Assembly: GCF_029846715.1 (NCBI RefSeq)
Contig: NZ_JARVWW010000014.1
Span: forward strand, 124,001 to 188,000
Direction of reading: 5' to 3'
DNA: 64,000 bases
From: Bradyrhizobium nivariense
GTDB lineage: Bacteria > Pseudomonadota > Alphaproteobacteria > Rhizobiales > Xanthobacteraceae
Shown: positions 8,313 through 18,684 of the stretch, piece after piece
Layout of the letters: the number at the start of each line of letters is the position of its first letter
Numbering within the stretch: the stretch's first letter is position 1
Made by a program: the position numbers and the translations under genes
The notes under the pieces: model-generated
Seen by the model: the letters and a program-made list of their open reading frames with translations, nothing else
What the model was told of the DNA's origin: nothing
The model's database searches: none

Positions 8313-9014
8313 TTAATGGTTCTCCATAGGCGTGGCGTTCTTGCCGCGCAGCACGATGTCAAAGCGGTAGCACAGCGCCCATTCGGGCTGGGTGTTCTCG
8401 AGATCGAACGACGACACCATCCGCGCCCGCGCCTTCTCGTCCGGCACCGAATTGAAGATCGGATCGAACGGGAATAGCGGATCGGCCGGGAAGTACATCT
8501 GCGTCACGAGGCGCGTGACGAAGGAATGGCCGAACACCGAGAGATGGATGTGGGCGGGACGCCAGGCGTTGTGATGGTTGCCCCAGGGATACGCACCAGG
8601 CTTGATCGTGACAAAGCGATAGTAACCGGAGGCGTCGCTCACGGTGCGGCCGGCGCCCGTAAAGTTCGGATCGAGCGGGGCCGGATGCTGGTCGCGGACG
8701 TGAACGTAGCGGCCGCAGGAATTGGCCTGCCAGATCTCGACCAGCGAGTTCGGCACGCCGCGGCCGTCCTCGTCGCGCACATGGCCGTGCACGATGATGC
8801 GTTCGCCGAGCGGCTCTCCGGTGTGCTGAGTGGTGAGGTCGTTGTCGCCCGCGCGCACGGTCTCGTGGCCGTAGACCGGACCGGTCAGCTCCGACAGCGT
8901 GTGGCGCATCGGGATCAAGGGCTGGTTCGGCGCGCGCTTGATAGAGCTCTTGTACTCGGGCGACAGCGGCAGCGGATGCGCCTTGTTGCTGTCGACGGGA
9001 TAGATGAATGTCAT
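8313..9014 (-). CDS. pcaH: Protocatechuate 3,4-dioxygenase beta subunit
   Basis: Catalytic subunit, 233 aa, carrying the Fe(III) site of protocatechuate 3,4-dioxygenase. The expected ligands are visible: Tyr in SCGRYVHVRDQH, Tyr in KPGAYPWGNHHN, and two His in WRPAHIHLSVFG. The family signature LVEIWQANSCGRY is intact. The start is ATG 9012-9014 with GGGGAGGAG upstream. The gene directly precedes pcaG, and the two form the standard heterodimer. Upstream is an AT-rich dyad with a good -10 element. The product enters the beta-ketoadipate pathway, whose last step (pcaF) is encoded 1.2 kb away; pcaB, pcaC, pcaD, pcaI and pcaJ are not in this window. Confidence 0.96.
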   Translation of the reverse strand: MTFIYPVDSNKAHPLPLSPEYKSSIKRAPNQPLIPMRHTLSELTGPVYGHETVRAGDNDLTTQHTGEPLGERIIVHGHVRDEDGRGVPNSLVEIWQANSCGRYVHVRDQHPAPLDPNFTGAGRTVSDASGYYRFVTIKPGAYPWGNHHNAWRPAHIHLSVFGHSFVTRLVTQMYFPADPLFPFDPIFNSVPDEKARARMVSSFDLENTQPEWALCYRFDIVLRGKNATPMENH

Positions 9015-9068
9015 TGGCGAACTCCTCCCCGGCCATTTTGGTCCAGCCGGTCAACGCTTCCGCCGATC

Positions 9069-9082
9069 ATTATAGAATATAA
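9069..9082 (-). promoter_or_regulatory. Putative pcaHG promoter -10 and dyad
   Basis: On the minus strand TATAAT (9069-9074) overlaps a 13-bp perfect dyad, TTATA-GAA-TATAA (9070-9082), in a conspicuously AT-rich patch about 55 bp upstream of the pcaH start. A dyad overlapping a -10 is a plausible operator. No convincing -35 is seen. Confidence 0.45.
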
Positions 9083-9142
9083 CTAATCTAGGGAAGCGAG
9101 TTTAGCGGGCCTTCTGCGTGCCCGGCATCCCGCATAGGTACC

Positions 9143-10036
9143 TTATTTGATCGGCGGCCGCGGCAGCACGGCCTCTCCGGTCTCGAGCCGGTAGACATGG
9201 TCAAGCGAATACCAGGGCGTCGCGACGTCGGAGGCGGTCGGATGCGGCGAATCGTGACGCAGGAACTTACCGAGCAGCGCCTTCGTCACGCCGAACTGTA
9301 CGTCGCTATCGATATGCGGATCGGCGGGGTCGTAAACCTGCGAGATCAGCACCTTGAATCCGGGCTTGAAGACCAGGGCGTGCAGGTGCGCGGGACGATA
9401 GGGGTGACGGCTCTGCGCCTTCAGGAGGCGGCCGACCACGCCGTCGGTCGGAATGGGATAGCCGACCATCATCACGGAACGGAAAGAGAAGCCTCCGTCC
9501 TGATCGGTCGTAAACTTGCCGCGCAGGTTCATGTCGGCCTGCTCGGGGTCCTGGTTTTCATAGAGACCAACGGGCGACGCGTGCCAGACGTCGACCTCTG
9601 CGCCGGCGACGGGACGGCCGTCCTTGTCCACGACGTGGCCGTTGACGAACAGCGGCGCGCCCGGCGTGTCGGAGCGGACGATCGATCCGCCATTCTCGAC
9701 CCTCGGCGAGTTCAACCGCCAGAACGGTCCGAGCAGCGACTGGTCGGTTTCCGTGTTGCCCTGATTGCCATTGTTCAGCAGGCATACCAGCGGCGAGACG
9801 CCAAGCGAGCCCGCCATCAGCACGACCTCGTTATGGGTGTCGCTCGAGAGCTTGCCGAGCTCGGCGATAACAGCCGTGGCGTCGCGGAATTCCTTCTCGG
9901 TCAGGCGAACGTCGCGAACAAAACCGTGCAGATGCTTGACCAGGGAGACCATGATCTGGCGCAGCCGGGGATCGGATGTCTGCTCCATCACGGCCAATGC
10001 CGCGGCCGTGACGTCCTGCTCGCGCGCGATGATCAT
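9143..10036 (-). CDS. Intradiol dioxygenase, hydroxyquinol/catechol 1,2-dioxygenase type
   Basis: Non-haem Fe(III) ring-cleavage enzyme, 297 aa from the preferred start. The N-terminal helical dimerisation domain (LRQIMVSLVKHLHGFVRDVRLTEKEF) distinguishes this class from PcaGH. Iron ligands are visible as Tyr in ASPVGLYENQD, Tyr in MMVGYPIPTDG, and two His in YRPAHLHALV. The sequences LLGPFWRLNSP and PTDGVVGRLLKAQSRHPYRPAH favour the hydroxyquinol 1,2-dioxygenase branch, whose product maleylacetate also leads to beta-ketoadipate, but catechol activity is possible. The open frame begins at 10105, but ATG 10034-10036 (MIIAREQDV) has a GAGG ribosome site. No maleylacetate reductase is adjacent. 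Confidence 0.87.
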   Translation of the reverse strand: MIIAREQDVTAAALAVMEQTSDPRLRQIMVSLVKHLHGFVRDVRLTEKEFRDATAVIAELGKLSSDTHNEVVLMAGSLGVSPLVCLLNNGNQGNTETDQSLLGPFWRLNSPRVENGGSIVRSDTPGAPLFVNGHVVDKDGRPVAGAEVDVWHASPVGLYENQDPEQADMNLRGKFTTDQDGGFSFRSVMMVGYPIPTDGVVGRLLKAQSRHPYRPAHLHALVFKPGFKVLISQVYDPADPHIDSDVQFGVTKALLGKFLRHDSPHPTASDVATPWYSLDHVYRLETGEAVLPRPPIK

Positions 10037-10088
10037 GGGTCGATCCTCTACCCTGTCGGTCCGGGAAGGTCCCAAGGACCAGACCTCA

Positions 10089-10106
10089 GGTGCGCAATTG
10101 CGCACC
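10089..10106. promoter_or_regulatory. 18-bp perfect palindrome upstream of the dioxygenase
   Basis: GGTGCGCAATTGCGCACC is a perfect palindrome 53 bp upstream of the preferred dioxygenase start. Its position fits an operator or activator site. The AATT centre recurs in the palindrome before pcaF (11461-11472). Confidence 0.5.
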
Positions 10107-10119
10107 GGGGAATCTCGAT

Positions 10120-10154
10120 ATCCCGGATTCCGCCCTTGCGGGCGGCTCCGGGAT
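10120..10154. terminator. Strong hairpin downstream of pcaF
   Basis: ATCCCGGA (10120-10127) pairs with TCCGGGAT (10147-10154), and inside it CCGCCC (10130-10135) pairs with GGGCGG (10140-10145) around a TTGC loop. It lies 21 bp past the pcaF stop on the minus strand. There is no T-tract, so it is a hairpin terminator candidate or a small palindromic repeat. Confidence 0.45.
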
Positions 10155-10175
10155 GACGGAACGCCACGCGTCCCG

Positions 10176-11384
<1,209 letters not shown>

Positions 11385-11460
11385 CGTTGTTCTCCCTGAA
11401 TGCCGCGATCCGGCCTAAATTCTTCAATGTCGACGGAGTTTTAGGAGGGCGCCCGCGGCA

Positions 11461-11472
11461 GGTCAATTGACC
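11461..11472. promoter_or_regulatory. 12-bp perfect palindrome upstream of pcaF
   Basis: GGTCAATTGACC is a perfect palindrome about 77 bp upstream of the pcaF start in the 216-bp divergent region shared with mutS. It is a plausible operator for the pca gene. Confidence 0.45.
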
Positions 11473-11600
11473 GATACGCGCGTGTTCCGAGGGGTGCGCA
11501 CGCCACTGGCGCATGCCGCGGTGCGGACAACGTGGAAAACCTCCCCTCCCCGGCCAAAGCGATAGGAGCGCGGGGCGAAATTTTGTAGGTTGCGCCGCCC

Positions 11601-14339
11601 ATGACAATGCAACAACCGATCCCTGTACCGCCCCCCGACGATACGCCCGCGCCGCAGGCGGAAGCTGCCGCGCGCATCACGCCGATGATGGAACAGTACC
11701 TTGAAATCAAGGCGGCGCATCAGGGCCTCCTGCTGTTCTACCGGATGGGCGACTTTTACGAGCTGTTCTTCGAGGACGCCGAGATCGCCTCCAGGACACT
11801 CGGCATCGTCCTGACCAAGCGCGGCAAGCATCAGGGCGCCGATATCCCGATGTGCGGCGTGCCGGTCGAGCGTTCCGAGGATTATTTGCACCGGCTGATC
11901 ATCGCCGGGCACCGGGTCGCGGTGTGCGAGCAGACCGAGGATCCCGCCGCCGCCAAGGCGCGCGGCAACAAGAGCGTCGTGCGCCGCGGCGTGGTGCGGC
12001 TGGTCACGCCGGGCACGCTGACCGAGGACACGCTGCTCGATGCGCGCGCCAACAACTACCTGATGGCGCTCGCGCGCGCTCGCTCGTCGGCGGGCGGTGA
12101 CCGCTTTGGCCTCGCCTGGATCGACATCTCGACTGCCGAATTCATGGTAACGGAATGTTCGGGCGGAGAGCTCGCCGCGACGCTGGCGCGCATCAATCCG
12201 AACGAGGTGATCGTCACGGACGCGCTCTACAACGATAGCGAGCTCGGACAGACCCTGCGCGAGCTGCCGGCGGTGACGCCGCTGACCCGCGACGTTTTCG
12301 ACGGCGCCACCGCCGAGAAGCGGCTGTGCGACTATTTTGCCGTCGCGACCATGGACGGATTGGCGCAGCTTTCGCGCCTCGAAGCCACCGCCGCGGCCGC
12401 GGCCGTCACCTATGTCGACCGCACCCAGGTCGGCAAACATCCACCGCTATCGCCGCCCGCGCGCGAGGCATCGGGTGCGACCATGGCGATCGATCCGGCG
12501 ACGCGCGCCAATCTCGAACTGACGCGGACGCTGGCGGGCGAACGCCGCGGCTCGCTGCTCGATGCGATCGACTGCACGGTGACCTCGGCCGGCTCGCGCC
12601 TGCTGGCGCAGCGGCTTGCCGCGCCGCTGACCGATGCGGCGGCAATTGCACGGCGGCTCGATGCCGTCGGCAGCTTCGTTGCCGACTCGGCCGCGCGCGA
12701 GGACATCCGCAGCATCCTGCGCGGCGCGCCCGACATGTCGCGGGCGCTGGCGCGTCTCTCGGTCGGCCGCGGCGGCCCGCGCGACCTCGCCGGCCTGCGC
12801 GACGGCATCATCGCCGCCGACCAGGTGCTGACGCGGCTTGGCGAGCTCGACCAGCCGCCGCAGGAGATCGCCGCGGTGATGGCGGCGCTGCAAAGGCCAT
12901 CGCGCGAGCTCGCGACGGAATTCGCCAGAGCGCTCGACGATCAATTGCCGCTGATCAAGCGCGACGGCGGCTTCGTTCGTCAGGGCTATGAGCCTGCGCT
13001 GGACGAAACGCGAAACCTGCGCGACGCCTCGCGCCTGGTGGTGGCTTCGATGCAGGCCCGTTACGCCGACAACACGGGTGTGAAGGGTCTCAAAATCCGC
13101 CACAACAACGTGCTCGGCTATTTCGTCGAGGTCACCGCGCAGCACGGCGACAAGCTGATGTCGGCGCCGCTGAACGCGACCTTCATCCACCGCCAGACGC
13201 TGGCCGGCCAGGTGCGCTTCACTACGTCAGAGCTGGGGGAGATCGAAGCCAAGATCGCCAATGCGGGCGATCGCGCACTCGGGCTCGAGCTCGAGATTTT
13301 TGAACGGCTCTGCGCCAAGGCGCTCGATATCAGCGAGGATCTGCGTGCAGCCGCCCACGGCTTTGCGCTGCTCGACGTCGCGACGTCGCTGGCAAAGCTC
13401 GCGATCGACGAGAATTACGTGCGGCCAGAGGTGGACTCCTCCCTCGGCTTCGCCATCGAGGCCGGCCGCCATCCCGTGGTCGAGCAGGCCCTGAAGCGCA
13501 ACGGCGAGCCGTTCATCGCCAATGCCTGCGACCTCTCGCCTGCGCCGGCGCAAAAATCGGGGCAGCTCTGGCTGCTGACCGGCCCCAACATGGCCGGCAA
13601 ATCGACCTTCCTGCGCCAGAACGCGCTGATTGCGCTGCTCGCCCAGATCGGCAGCTTCGTGCCGGCGACACGCGCGCGGATCGGCATCATCGACCGCCTG
13701 TTCTCGCGCGTCGGCGCCGCCGACGATCTCGCCCGCGGCCGTTCCACCTTCATGGTGGAGATGGTCGAGACCGCGGCGATCCTGAATCAGGCCGGCGAGC
13801 GCGCGCTCGTGATCCTTGACGAAATCGGCCGCGGCACCGCGACCTTCGACGGCCTCTCGATCGCCTGGGCCGCGATCGAGCACCTGCACGAGAGCAACCG
13901 CTGCCGCACGCTGTTCGCGACGCATTATCACGAGTTGACCGCGCTCTCGGCAAAACTGCCGCGGATGTTCAACGCGACGGTGCGCGTCAAGGAGTGGCAG
14001 GGCAACGTCGTGTTCCTGCACGAGGTGCTGCCGGGCTCGGCCGACCGCTCCTACGGCATCCAGGTGGCCAAGCTCGCCGGCCTGCCGCCGGCCGTGATCA
14101 CGCGCGCGAAATCCGTGCTGGCAAAGCTGGAAGCCCAGGATCGCGGTCAGACCGCGCGCGCACTCGCCGACGATCTGCCGCTGTTCGCCGTCCCCTCGCG
14201 CGCAGCGGCCGAGGCCGCGCCGCCGAGCGAAGCCGAGCTGCTGATGGACGCCGTGAAAGCGCTGCACCCCGACGAGATGACGCCGCGCGAGGCGCTCGAT
14301 GCGCTGTATGCGTTGAAGGCCAAGCTGCCGAAGCAGTGA
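11601..14339 (+). CDS. mutS: DNA mismatch repair protein MutS
   Basis: Mismatch-recognition ATPase, 912 aa, close to the usual MutS length for alphaproteobacteria. The N-terminal mismatch-binding domain carries the Phe-X-Glu motif in RMGDFYELFFEDAE near residue 52. The connector, core and clamp domains follow, with the sequence HNNVLGYFVEVT conserved. The ABC-type ATPase has Walker A TGPNMAGKSTFLRQ (near 660), the helix-turn signature GAADDLARGRSTFMVEM, Walker B LVILDEIGRGT (near 735), and the conserved FATHYHEL. The C-terminus ends in the short dimerisation region (PREALDALYALKAKL). It is divergent from pcaF and followed by an unrelated gene on the same strand. Confidence 0.98.
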   Translation: MTMQQPIPVPPPDDTPAPQAEAAARITPMMEQYLEIKAAHQGLLLFYRMGDFYELFFEDAEIASRTLGIVLTKRGKHQGADIPMCGVPVERSEDYLHRLIIAGHRVAVCEQTEDPAAAKARGNKSVVRRGVVRLVTPGTLTEDTLLDARANNYLMALARARSSAGGDRFGLAWIDISTAEFMVTECSGGELAATLARINPNEVIVTDALYNDSELGQTLRELPAVTPLTRDVFDGATAEKRLCDYFAVATMDGLAQLSRLEATAAAAAVTYVDRTQVGKHPPLSPPAREASGATMAIDPATRANLELTRTLAGERRGSLLDAIDCTVTSAGSRLLAQRLAAPLTDAAAIARRLDAVGSFVADSAAREDIRSILRGAPDMSRALARLSVGRGGPRDLAGLRDGIIAADQVLTRLGELDQPPQEIAAVMAALQRPSRELATEFARALDDQLPLIKRDGGFVRQGYEPALDETRNLRDASRLVVASMQARYADNTGVKGLKIRHNNVLGYFVEVTAQHGDKLMSAPLNATFIHRQTLAGQVRFTTSELGEIEAKIANAGDRALGLELEIFERLCAKALDISEDLRAAAHGFALLDVATSLAKLAIDENYVRPEVDSSLGFAIEAGRHPVVEQALKRNGEPFIANACDLSPAPAQKSGQLWLLTGPNMAGKSTFLRQNALIALLAQIGSFVPATRARIGIIDRLFSRVGAADDLARGRSTFMVEMVETAAILNQAGERALVILDEIGRGTATFDGLSIAWAAIEHLHESNRCRTLFATHYHELTALSAKLPRMFNATVRVKEWQGNVVFLHEVLPGSADRSYGIQVAKLAGLPPAVITRAKSVLAKLEAQDRGQTARALADDLPLFAVPSRAAAEAAPPSEAELLMDAVKALHPDEMTPREALDALYALKAKLPKQ

Positions 14340-14392
14340 CGGTGCCGGCGGCGGCCTCTTTCAACAACCAGAGAATGCTGCCAAGCTGAGGC

Positions 14393-15502
14393 ATGGCCAA
14401 GCGCTCCACATCTGTCCTTCCTCCTGAACTCTCCCACCGATTGGCTCGGTTGAAGGCCCATGCAGGCTCGAATGCGGGACAGGAACTGAAGGAAGTCCTG
14501 GACGAATTGGCCAAGCTCCCGGCGGAGTCTATTGCCAGAGCCAGCAGCGAAATCGCAGCCAGCGCCAGGTTGGACCGAAGGCTTTCGCGAAACGCCCCCA
14601 TCCGCGTCGTGCCTCGCGGCCGCTTCAGCTTGCCCCTGTCCTGGAAGGTGTTCGCATTCGATCGCATCAAGAAAGACCCGCCAACGGAACGGGACCTGCT
14701 GAAAATCAATCCGGACTACGCCTGGCTCTTCCTGTTTCATCCCAACGGACATATCCGGGAGGCGGCTCTCTGGCACATCAACACGCCACCCCGATCACCA
14801 TTCTTCCTTGCGGCACTGGCGTGGCGATTGAACGACTGGGTCGGGCAGGTCCGTCAGGCGGCAAGGCGTTGCATCGAGCGCATTGGCGCCGGCGTCTCCT
14901 CCGAGGTCGCGGCCGAGACCGGCCTCTATCTCCTCAGCCGCCACCTCATTTGGGGGCGATGGCGCGACGAGGCGAAAACCCTTGATCGGATCCTTGCACG
15001 CGAGGACGTCATCGCAGCCATCGCCGATCGATTGCGGATGCGGACAACCGGACCGATGGCCGCGTGTCTTCGCAATGCGCTTCGACATCCGGGCATTGAT
15101 CGGCATTTGCCGGCGCTCGCGGCCCAGGCGATTCAACCCTCAGTCAGGGCAGTCGCGTACCAAAGCCTGATCTCCGGCAAGGCGCGATGGCAAACAGGGT
15201 ATGACTGGATCTGGGTCGACAGGGTCTACGGCTCACGCAAGCGTGTCCCGGCATTCGGGACCCGCGAGCTTGAGAGAAGCCGGCCAATGGCGAGCGACAT
15301 CGCCGACGGCCTCCGCGACAGATCTGCCTTCGTGAGGAAGATCGTGGCCGACGCCATGATCGTGGTGCGCGCCGAGCTGCCTGACGAAAGGGGCGTCGTC
15401 GCCCTCATCGCGGACGATCCAAGTCCGGCGGTGCGATCGCGCGCAGACTTCATGCTTCGGCATCCGGCGGCGCAAAGCGTGAGTTCAACGGGCGAGGTGT
15501 AA
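14393..15502 (+). CDS. Uncharacterised HEAT-like repeat protein
   Basis: Not recognised as a named family. The 369-aa product is mostly helical. Several stretches look like HEAT/ARM units with a hydrophobic pattern and a Pro/Asp turn: NPDYAWLFLFHPNGHIREAAL, NDWVGQVRQAARRCIERI, IQPSVRAVAYQSLI, and LRDRSAFVRKIVADAMIVVR followed by IADDPSPAVRSRADFML. This resembles armadillo-like scaffolds that bind proteins or DNA. There is no signal peptide, membrane segment or catalytic motif. Codon use appears less biased than in mutS or glnD, which might mean later acquisition. It follows mutS by 53 bp on the same strand, but nothing links the functions. Confidence 0.75.
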   Translation: MAKRSTSVLPPELSHRLARLKAHAGSNAGQELKEVLDELAKLPAESIARASSEIAASARLDRRLSRNAPIRVVPRGRFSLPLSWKVFAFDRIKKDPPTERDLLKINPDYAWLFLFHPNGHIREAALWHINTPPRSPFFLAALAWRLNDWVGQVRQAARRCIERIGAGVSSEVAAETGLYLLSRHLIWGRWRDEAKTLDRILAREDVIAAIADRLRMRTTGPMAACLRNALRHPGIDRHLPALAAQAIQPSVRAVAYQSLISGKARWQTGYDWIWVDRVYGSRKRVPAFGTRELERSRPMASDIADGLRDRSAFVRKIVADAMIVVRAELPDERGVVALIADDPSPAVRSRADFMLRHPAAQSVSSTGEV

Positions 15503-15508
15503 GCAGCG

Positions 15509-16306
15509 TCACACCGCAGCCAGCCGCTTCCGTCGCCCCCACCACAGCGTCAGGTTCCAGACAATGCAGGTCGCGAGCGCAAGACATAAGCCGATGGCGG
15601 AACCGAACCATGTCACCGCGACGTGTATGACGGCAATCGCCATGCCGAATCCGAGCAAGCCCCAGGCGGAGTTGGCGAGCACGGCGGCGGTCGGTGGTCC
15701 GCCGATGCGCGGATGCAGGATCACCATCATGCTGGAGAACACGATCGGGTAGAGCGCGATGATGCCGCTGATGCGCGGGCCGACCCAGCCCGAGGTCGAG
15801 ACCACGATCGCGACGAGCGTTGCCACCAGCGAGGCGCGGAACGGGATATCGTACCAGCGGCGGGTCACCAGCGGCATCTTCGCATGACGGTAGCCTGCCA
15901 GCAGCGGAATGCAGATGCCGAACGCGATGAAGTTCACGGCGAGCCCGGCGGTGAGTGTCCAGTCGAACATGCGGATGATGGAGGCAAGCGCGATCCAGAC
16001 CGCGAAGGCGCTGCCGCAACTCACTGCCATGCTGTGCCGCTGCGCCAGCACGACATAGGTGAGCGCCATGAAGATCGTCGCCGCGTTGACCGGGAGGCTC
16101 GACAGCGCGCCTTGCGCGATGAAGGCGGCGTCATGGTCGAGCGCGAGGAAGAGATAGGAAGGGCCGGCCGAGATCGGCAAGGTCGCCACCAGTCCGCCAA
16201 TCACCGGACCGGTGCGCTCGGCAATGAACGACGCTGACACGACGAATGCCGCGGCAATCGCCATGCGCAGAACGAGGAGGAGGATGAAGTGGAGCTCGGG
16301 GGGCAT
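15509..16306 (-). CDS. Membrane protein with internally duplicated GlpM-like unit
   Basis: Integral membrane protein of 265 aa, function unknown. About eight hydrophobic segments are visible. The N-terminal half contains GPVIGGLVATLPISAGPSYLFLAL and the C-terminal half GPRISGIIALYPIVFSSMMVILHP. These look like two copies of one unit, each followed by a helix with a conserved Ala/Asn pattern (GALSSLPVNAATIFM; AVLANSAWGLLGFGM). This arrangement recalls small GlpM/DUF3147-type proteins fused in tandem, an inference from pattern only. No clear ribosome site is seen before ATG 16304-16306. It converges with the HEAT-like gene and follows an OsmC gene after a strong hairpin. Confidence 0.78.
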   Translation of the reverse strand: MPPELHFILLLVLRMAIAAAFVVSASFIAERTGPVIGGLVATLPISAGPSYLFLALDHDAAFIAQGALSSLPVNAATIFMALTYVVLAQRHSMAVSCGSAFAVWIALASIIRMFDWTLTAGLAVNFIAFGICIPLLAGYRHAKMPLVTRRWYDIPFRASLVATLVAIVVSTSGWVGPRISGIIALYPIVFSSMMVILHPRIGGPPTAAVLANSAWGLLGFGMAIAVIHVAVTWFGSAIGLCLALATCIVWNLTLWWGRRKRLAAV

Positions 16307-16315
16307 TTTTGGCTT

Positions 16316-16354
16316 CTTACCGTCCCCTGGAGGGTCCCCTCCAGGGACGGTAAG
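16316..16354. terminator. Long hairpin between osmC-like gene and membrane protein gene
   Basis: An 18-base arm (16316-16333) starting CTTACCGTCCCC pairs with 16338-16354 with a single bulged base and a 4-base loop. It begins 4 bp past the OsmC stop on the minus strand and probably ends that transcript; no proper T-tract follows. Confidence 0.6.
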
Positions 16355-16358
16355 AGAA

Positions 16359-16868
16359 CTACATCCGCTGCAACGACACCGAGACCTTCGGGCCGTTCTT
16401 GATGGTCTGATAGACCACGCAATAGCGCTCGGTGAGCTTGAGCAGCAGGTCGAGCTTGTCCTGCGGCGCCTCAGTGTCGACCTCGAAGCGCAAGCGGATC
16501 TCGGCGAAGCCGACCGGGGTCTCCTTGTCGACGCCGAGCGTGCCGCGAAAATCGAGATCGCCCTCGGCGTAGACGTTGCCGGTCTTCAGGGGCACCTCGA
16601 TCGCGGTCGCGACCGACTTCAGCGTGACGCCGGCGCAGGCGACCAGCGCCTCGAGCAGCATGTCACCGGAGCAGAGCTCGAGGCCGGAGCCGCCGGTCGC
16701 GGGATGGAGGCCGGCCATTGCGATGGCGCGGCCGGTCTCGACCTTGCAGGCGATGCCATCGCTATCCGTCGAGCCCTTGGCCTTCAGCGTGATCATCGCG
16801 GTCTTGGGATCGGTCTTGTAGCGTTCCTTGATCGGGGCCTGCATCTGGCGCAGTTCTGCGGCGTCCAT
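16359..16868 (-). CDS. OsmC-family protein
   Basis: OsmC/Ohr-fold protein of 169 aa; members reduce organic hydroperoxides or act in related thiol chemistry. The frame is open from 16979, but ATG 16866-16868 (MDAAELRQMQAPIKERY) is preceded by GGGAGAG and gives the family length. One conserved-type cysteine lies in LELCSGDMLLEALVACAGVTL, which holds the second cysteine on the central helix, as in OsmC proteins. The C-terminal half carries another cysteine in TERYCVVYQT. The shortened start removes the overlap with the upstream ABC ATPase gene on the same strand. A long hairpin follows the stop. Peroxidase activity is inferred from the family only. Confidence 0.85.
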   Translation of the reverse strand: MDAAELRQMQAPIKERYKTDPKTAMITLKAKGSTDSDGIACKVETGRAIAMAGLHPATGGSGLELCSGDMLLEALVACAGVTLKSVATAIEVPLKTGNVYAEGDLDFRGTLGVDKETPVGFAEIRLRFEVDTEAPQDKLDLLLKLTERYCVVYQTIKNGPKVSVSLQRM

Positions 16869-16938
16869 CTTGTTCTCTCCCGGAAAATTCGTCTCTACGA
16901 AGTACCGGCTTGCGATGTACCGGCTCGGAGGCGAGTTG

Positions 16939-17724
<786 letters not shown>

Positions 17725-17728
17725 CGCG

Positions 17729-18574
17729 TTACGCCCCCTTCGTGCGCCCGAAAGCGTCCTGCCAGCGCAGGAACGGCGCCGCCCCGACCTCGATCAGCCA
17801 GTCGGTGAGCTTGCCGAGAATGGCGAAGATCACGATCGCAGCCAGGATCTGCGCGGGCTTGCCGAGCTGCTGACCGTCGAGCAGGAGATAGCCGAGGCCT
17901 TCGGAAGCGCCGATCAATTCGGCCGCCACCACGAACATCCAGCCAAGCCCGAGGCCGACGCGCAAGGAGACGACATAGGCCGGCAGCACCGCGGGCAGCA
18001 GGATGCGGCGGATCATGGCAGGTCCGGAGAGACGGAAGATGCGACCGACCTCGACGATCTTGCGATCGACGATGAGGATCGCGCCCATCACACCGAGATA
18101 GACCGGGAAGAACACGCCGACCGCGATCAGCACGACCTTCGAGGTCTCGAAGATGCCGAGCCAGAGGATGAACAGCGGCACCCAGGCAAGAGAAGGGATC
18201 GCACGCAGCGCCTGCACGGTCGGATCGAGCAGACGCCGCGCCAGCGACCAATAGCCGGAGATGGCCCCTAACAGCGTCCCTGCGACCACACCGAACGCGA
18301 AGCCAAGACCGACGCGCCACAGCGTCGCGGCGATGTGACGGATCAATTCGCCGGAACGGGCGAGCTCCAGAATGGTGGCGAACACCCGCGAGGGCGGCGG
18401 CACCAGCCGGCCGTTGGACCAGCCGAGCCAGACCAGGAACTCCCAACCGAGCGCCAGGGTGAGCGGCAGCAACACACCCAGCATCGGCCGTGCATAGCGG
18501 GCGATGCGCGAAGGCACCGCGGCGCTTTCGGCAGGTTCCGAAGATTGTTGCAAGACTGGCGCGTCGGAGATCAT
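17729..18574 (-). CDS. ssuC: Sulfonate-type ABC transporter permease
   Basis: Inner-membrane permease of 281 aa with about six membrane segments. A first span (PMLGVLLPLTLALGWEFLVWLG) is followed by the BPD-type core (LIRHIAATLWRVGLGFAFGVVAGTLLGAISG). The EAA-like loop reads FETSKVVLIAVGVFFPVYLGVMGAILIVDRKIVEVGRIFRLSGPAMIRRILLPAVLPAYVVSLRVGLGLGWMFVVAAELIGASEGLGYLL, the pattern shared by SsuC, TauC and NrtB. It is co-transcribed with the ATPase gene (4-bp gap) and preceded by the binding-protein gene 110 bp upstream, a spacing that leaves room for a partial terminator. Confidence 0.88.
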   Translation of the reverse strand: MISDAPVLQQSSEPAESAAVPSRIARYARPMLGVLLPLTLALGWEFLVWLGWSNGRLVPPPSRVFATILELARSGELIRHIAATLWRVGLGFAFGVVAGTLLGAISGYWSLARRLLDPTVQALRAIPSLAWVPLFILWLGIFETSKVVLIAVGVFFPVYLGVMGAILIVDRKIVEVGRIFRLSGPAMIRRILLPAVLPAYVVSLRVGLGLGWMFVVAAELIGASEGLGYLLLDGQQLGKPAQILAAIVIFAILGKLTDWLIEVGAAPFLRWQDAFGRTKGA

Positions 18575-18684
18575 GGCCGGTAGGAAGCGCCTCTCGTCAG
18601 GGATTGCAACAGTATTACCAAGCTCTCAGCAGTCGCCCCGGCGAAGGTGATGATGTTGCGTCGCCTTCGCTCTTACAACCGACT

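Noticed and set aside
18632..18647. GTCGCCCCGGCGAAGG fragment between ssuA-like and ssuC-like genes
   Set aside because: It resembles a repeat arm but differs at one base and has no inverted partner, so it is not annotated as a repeat.
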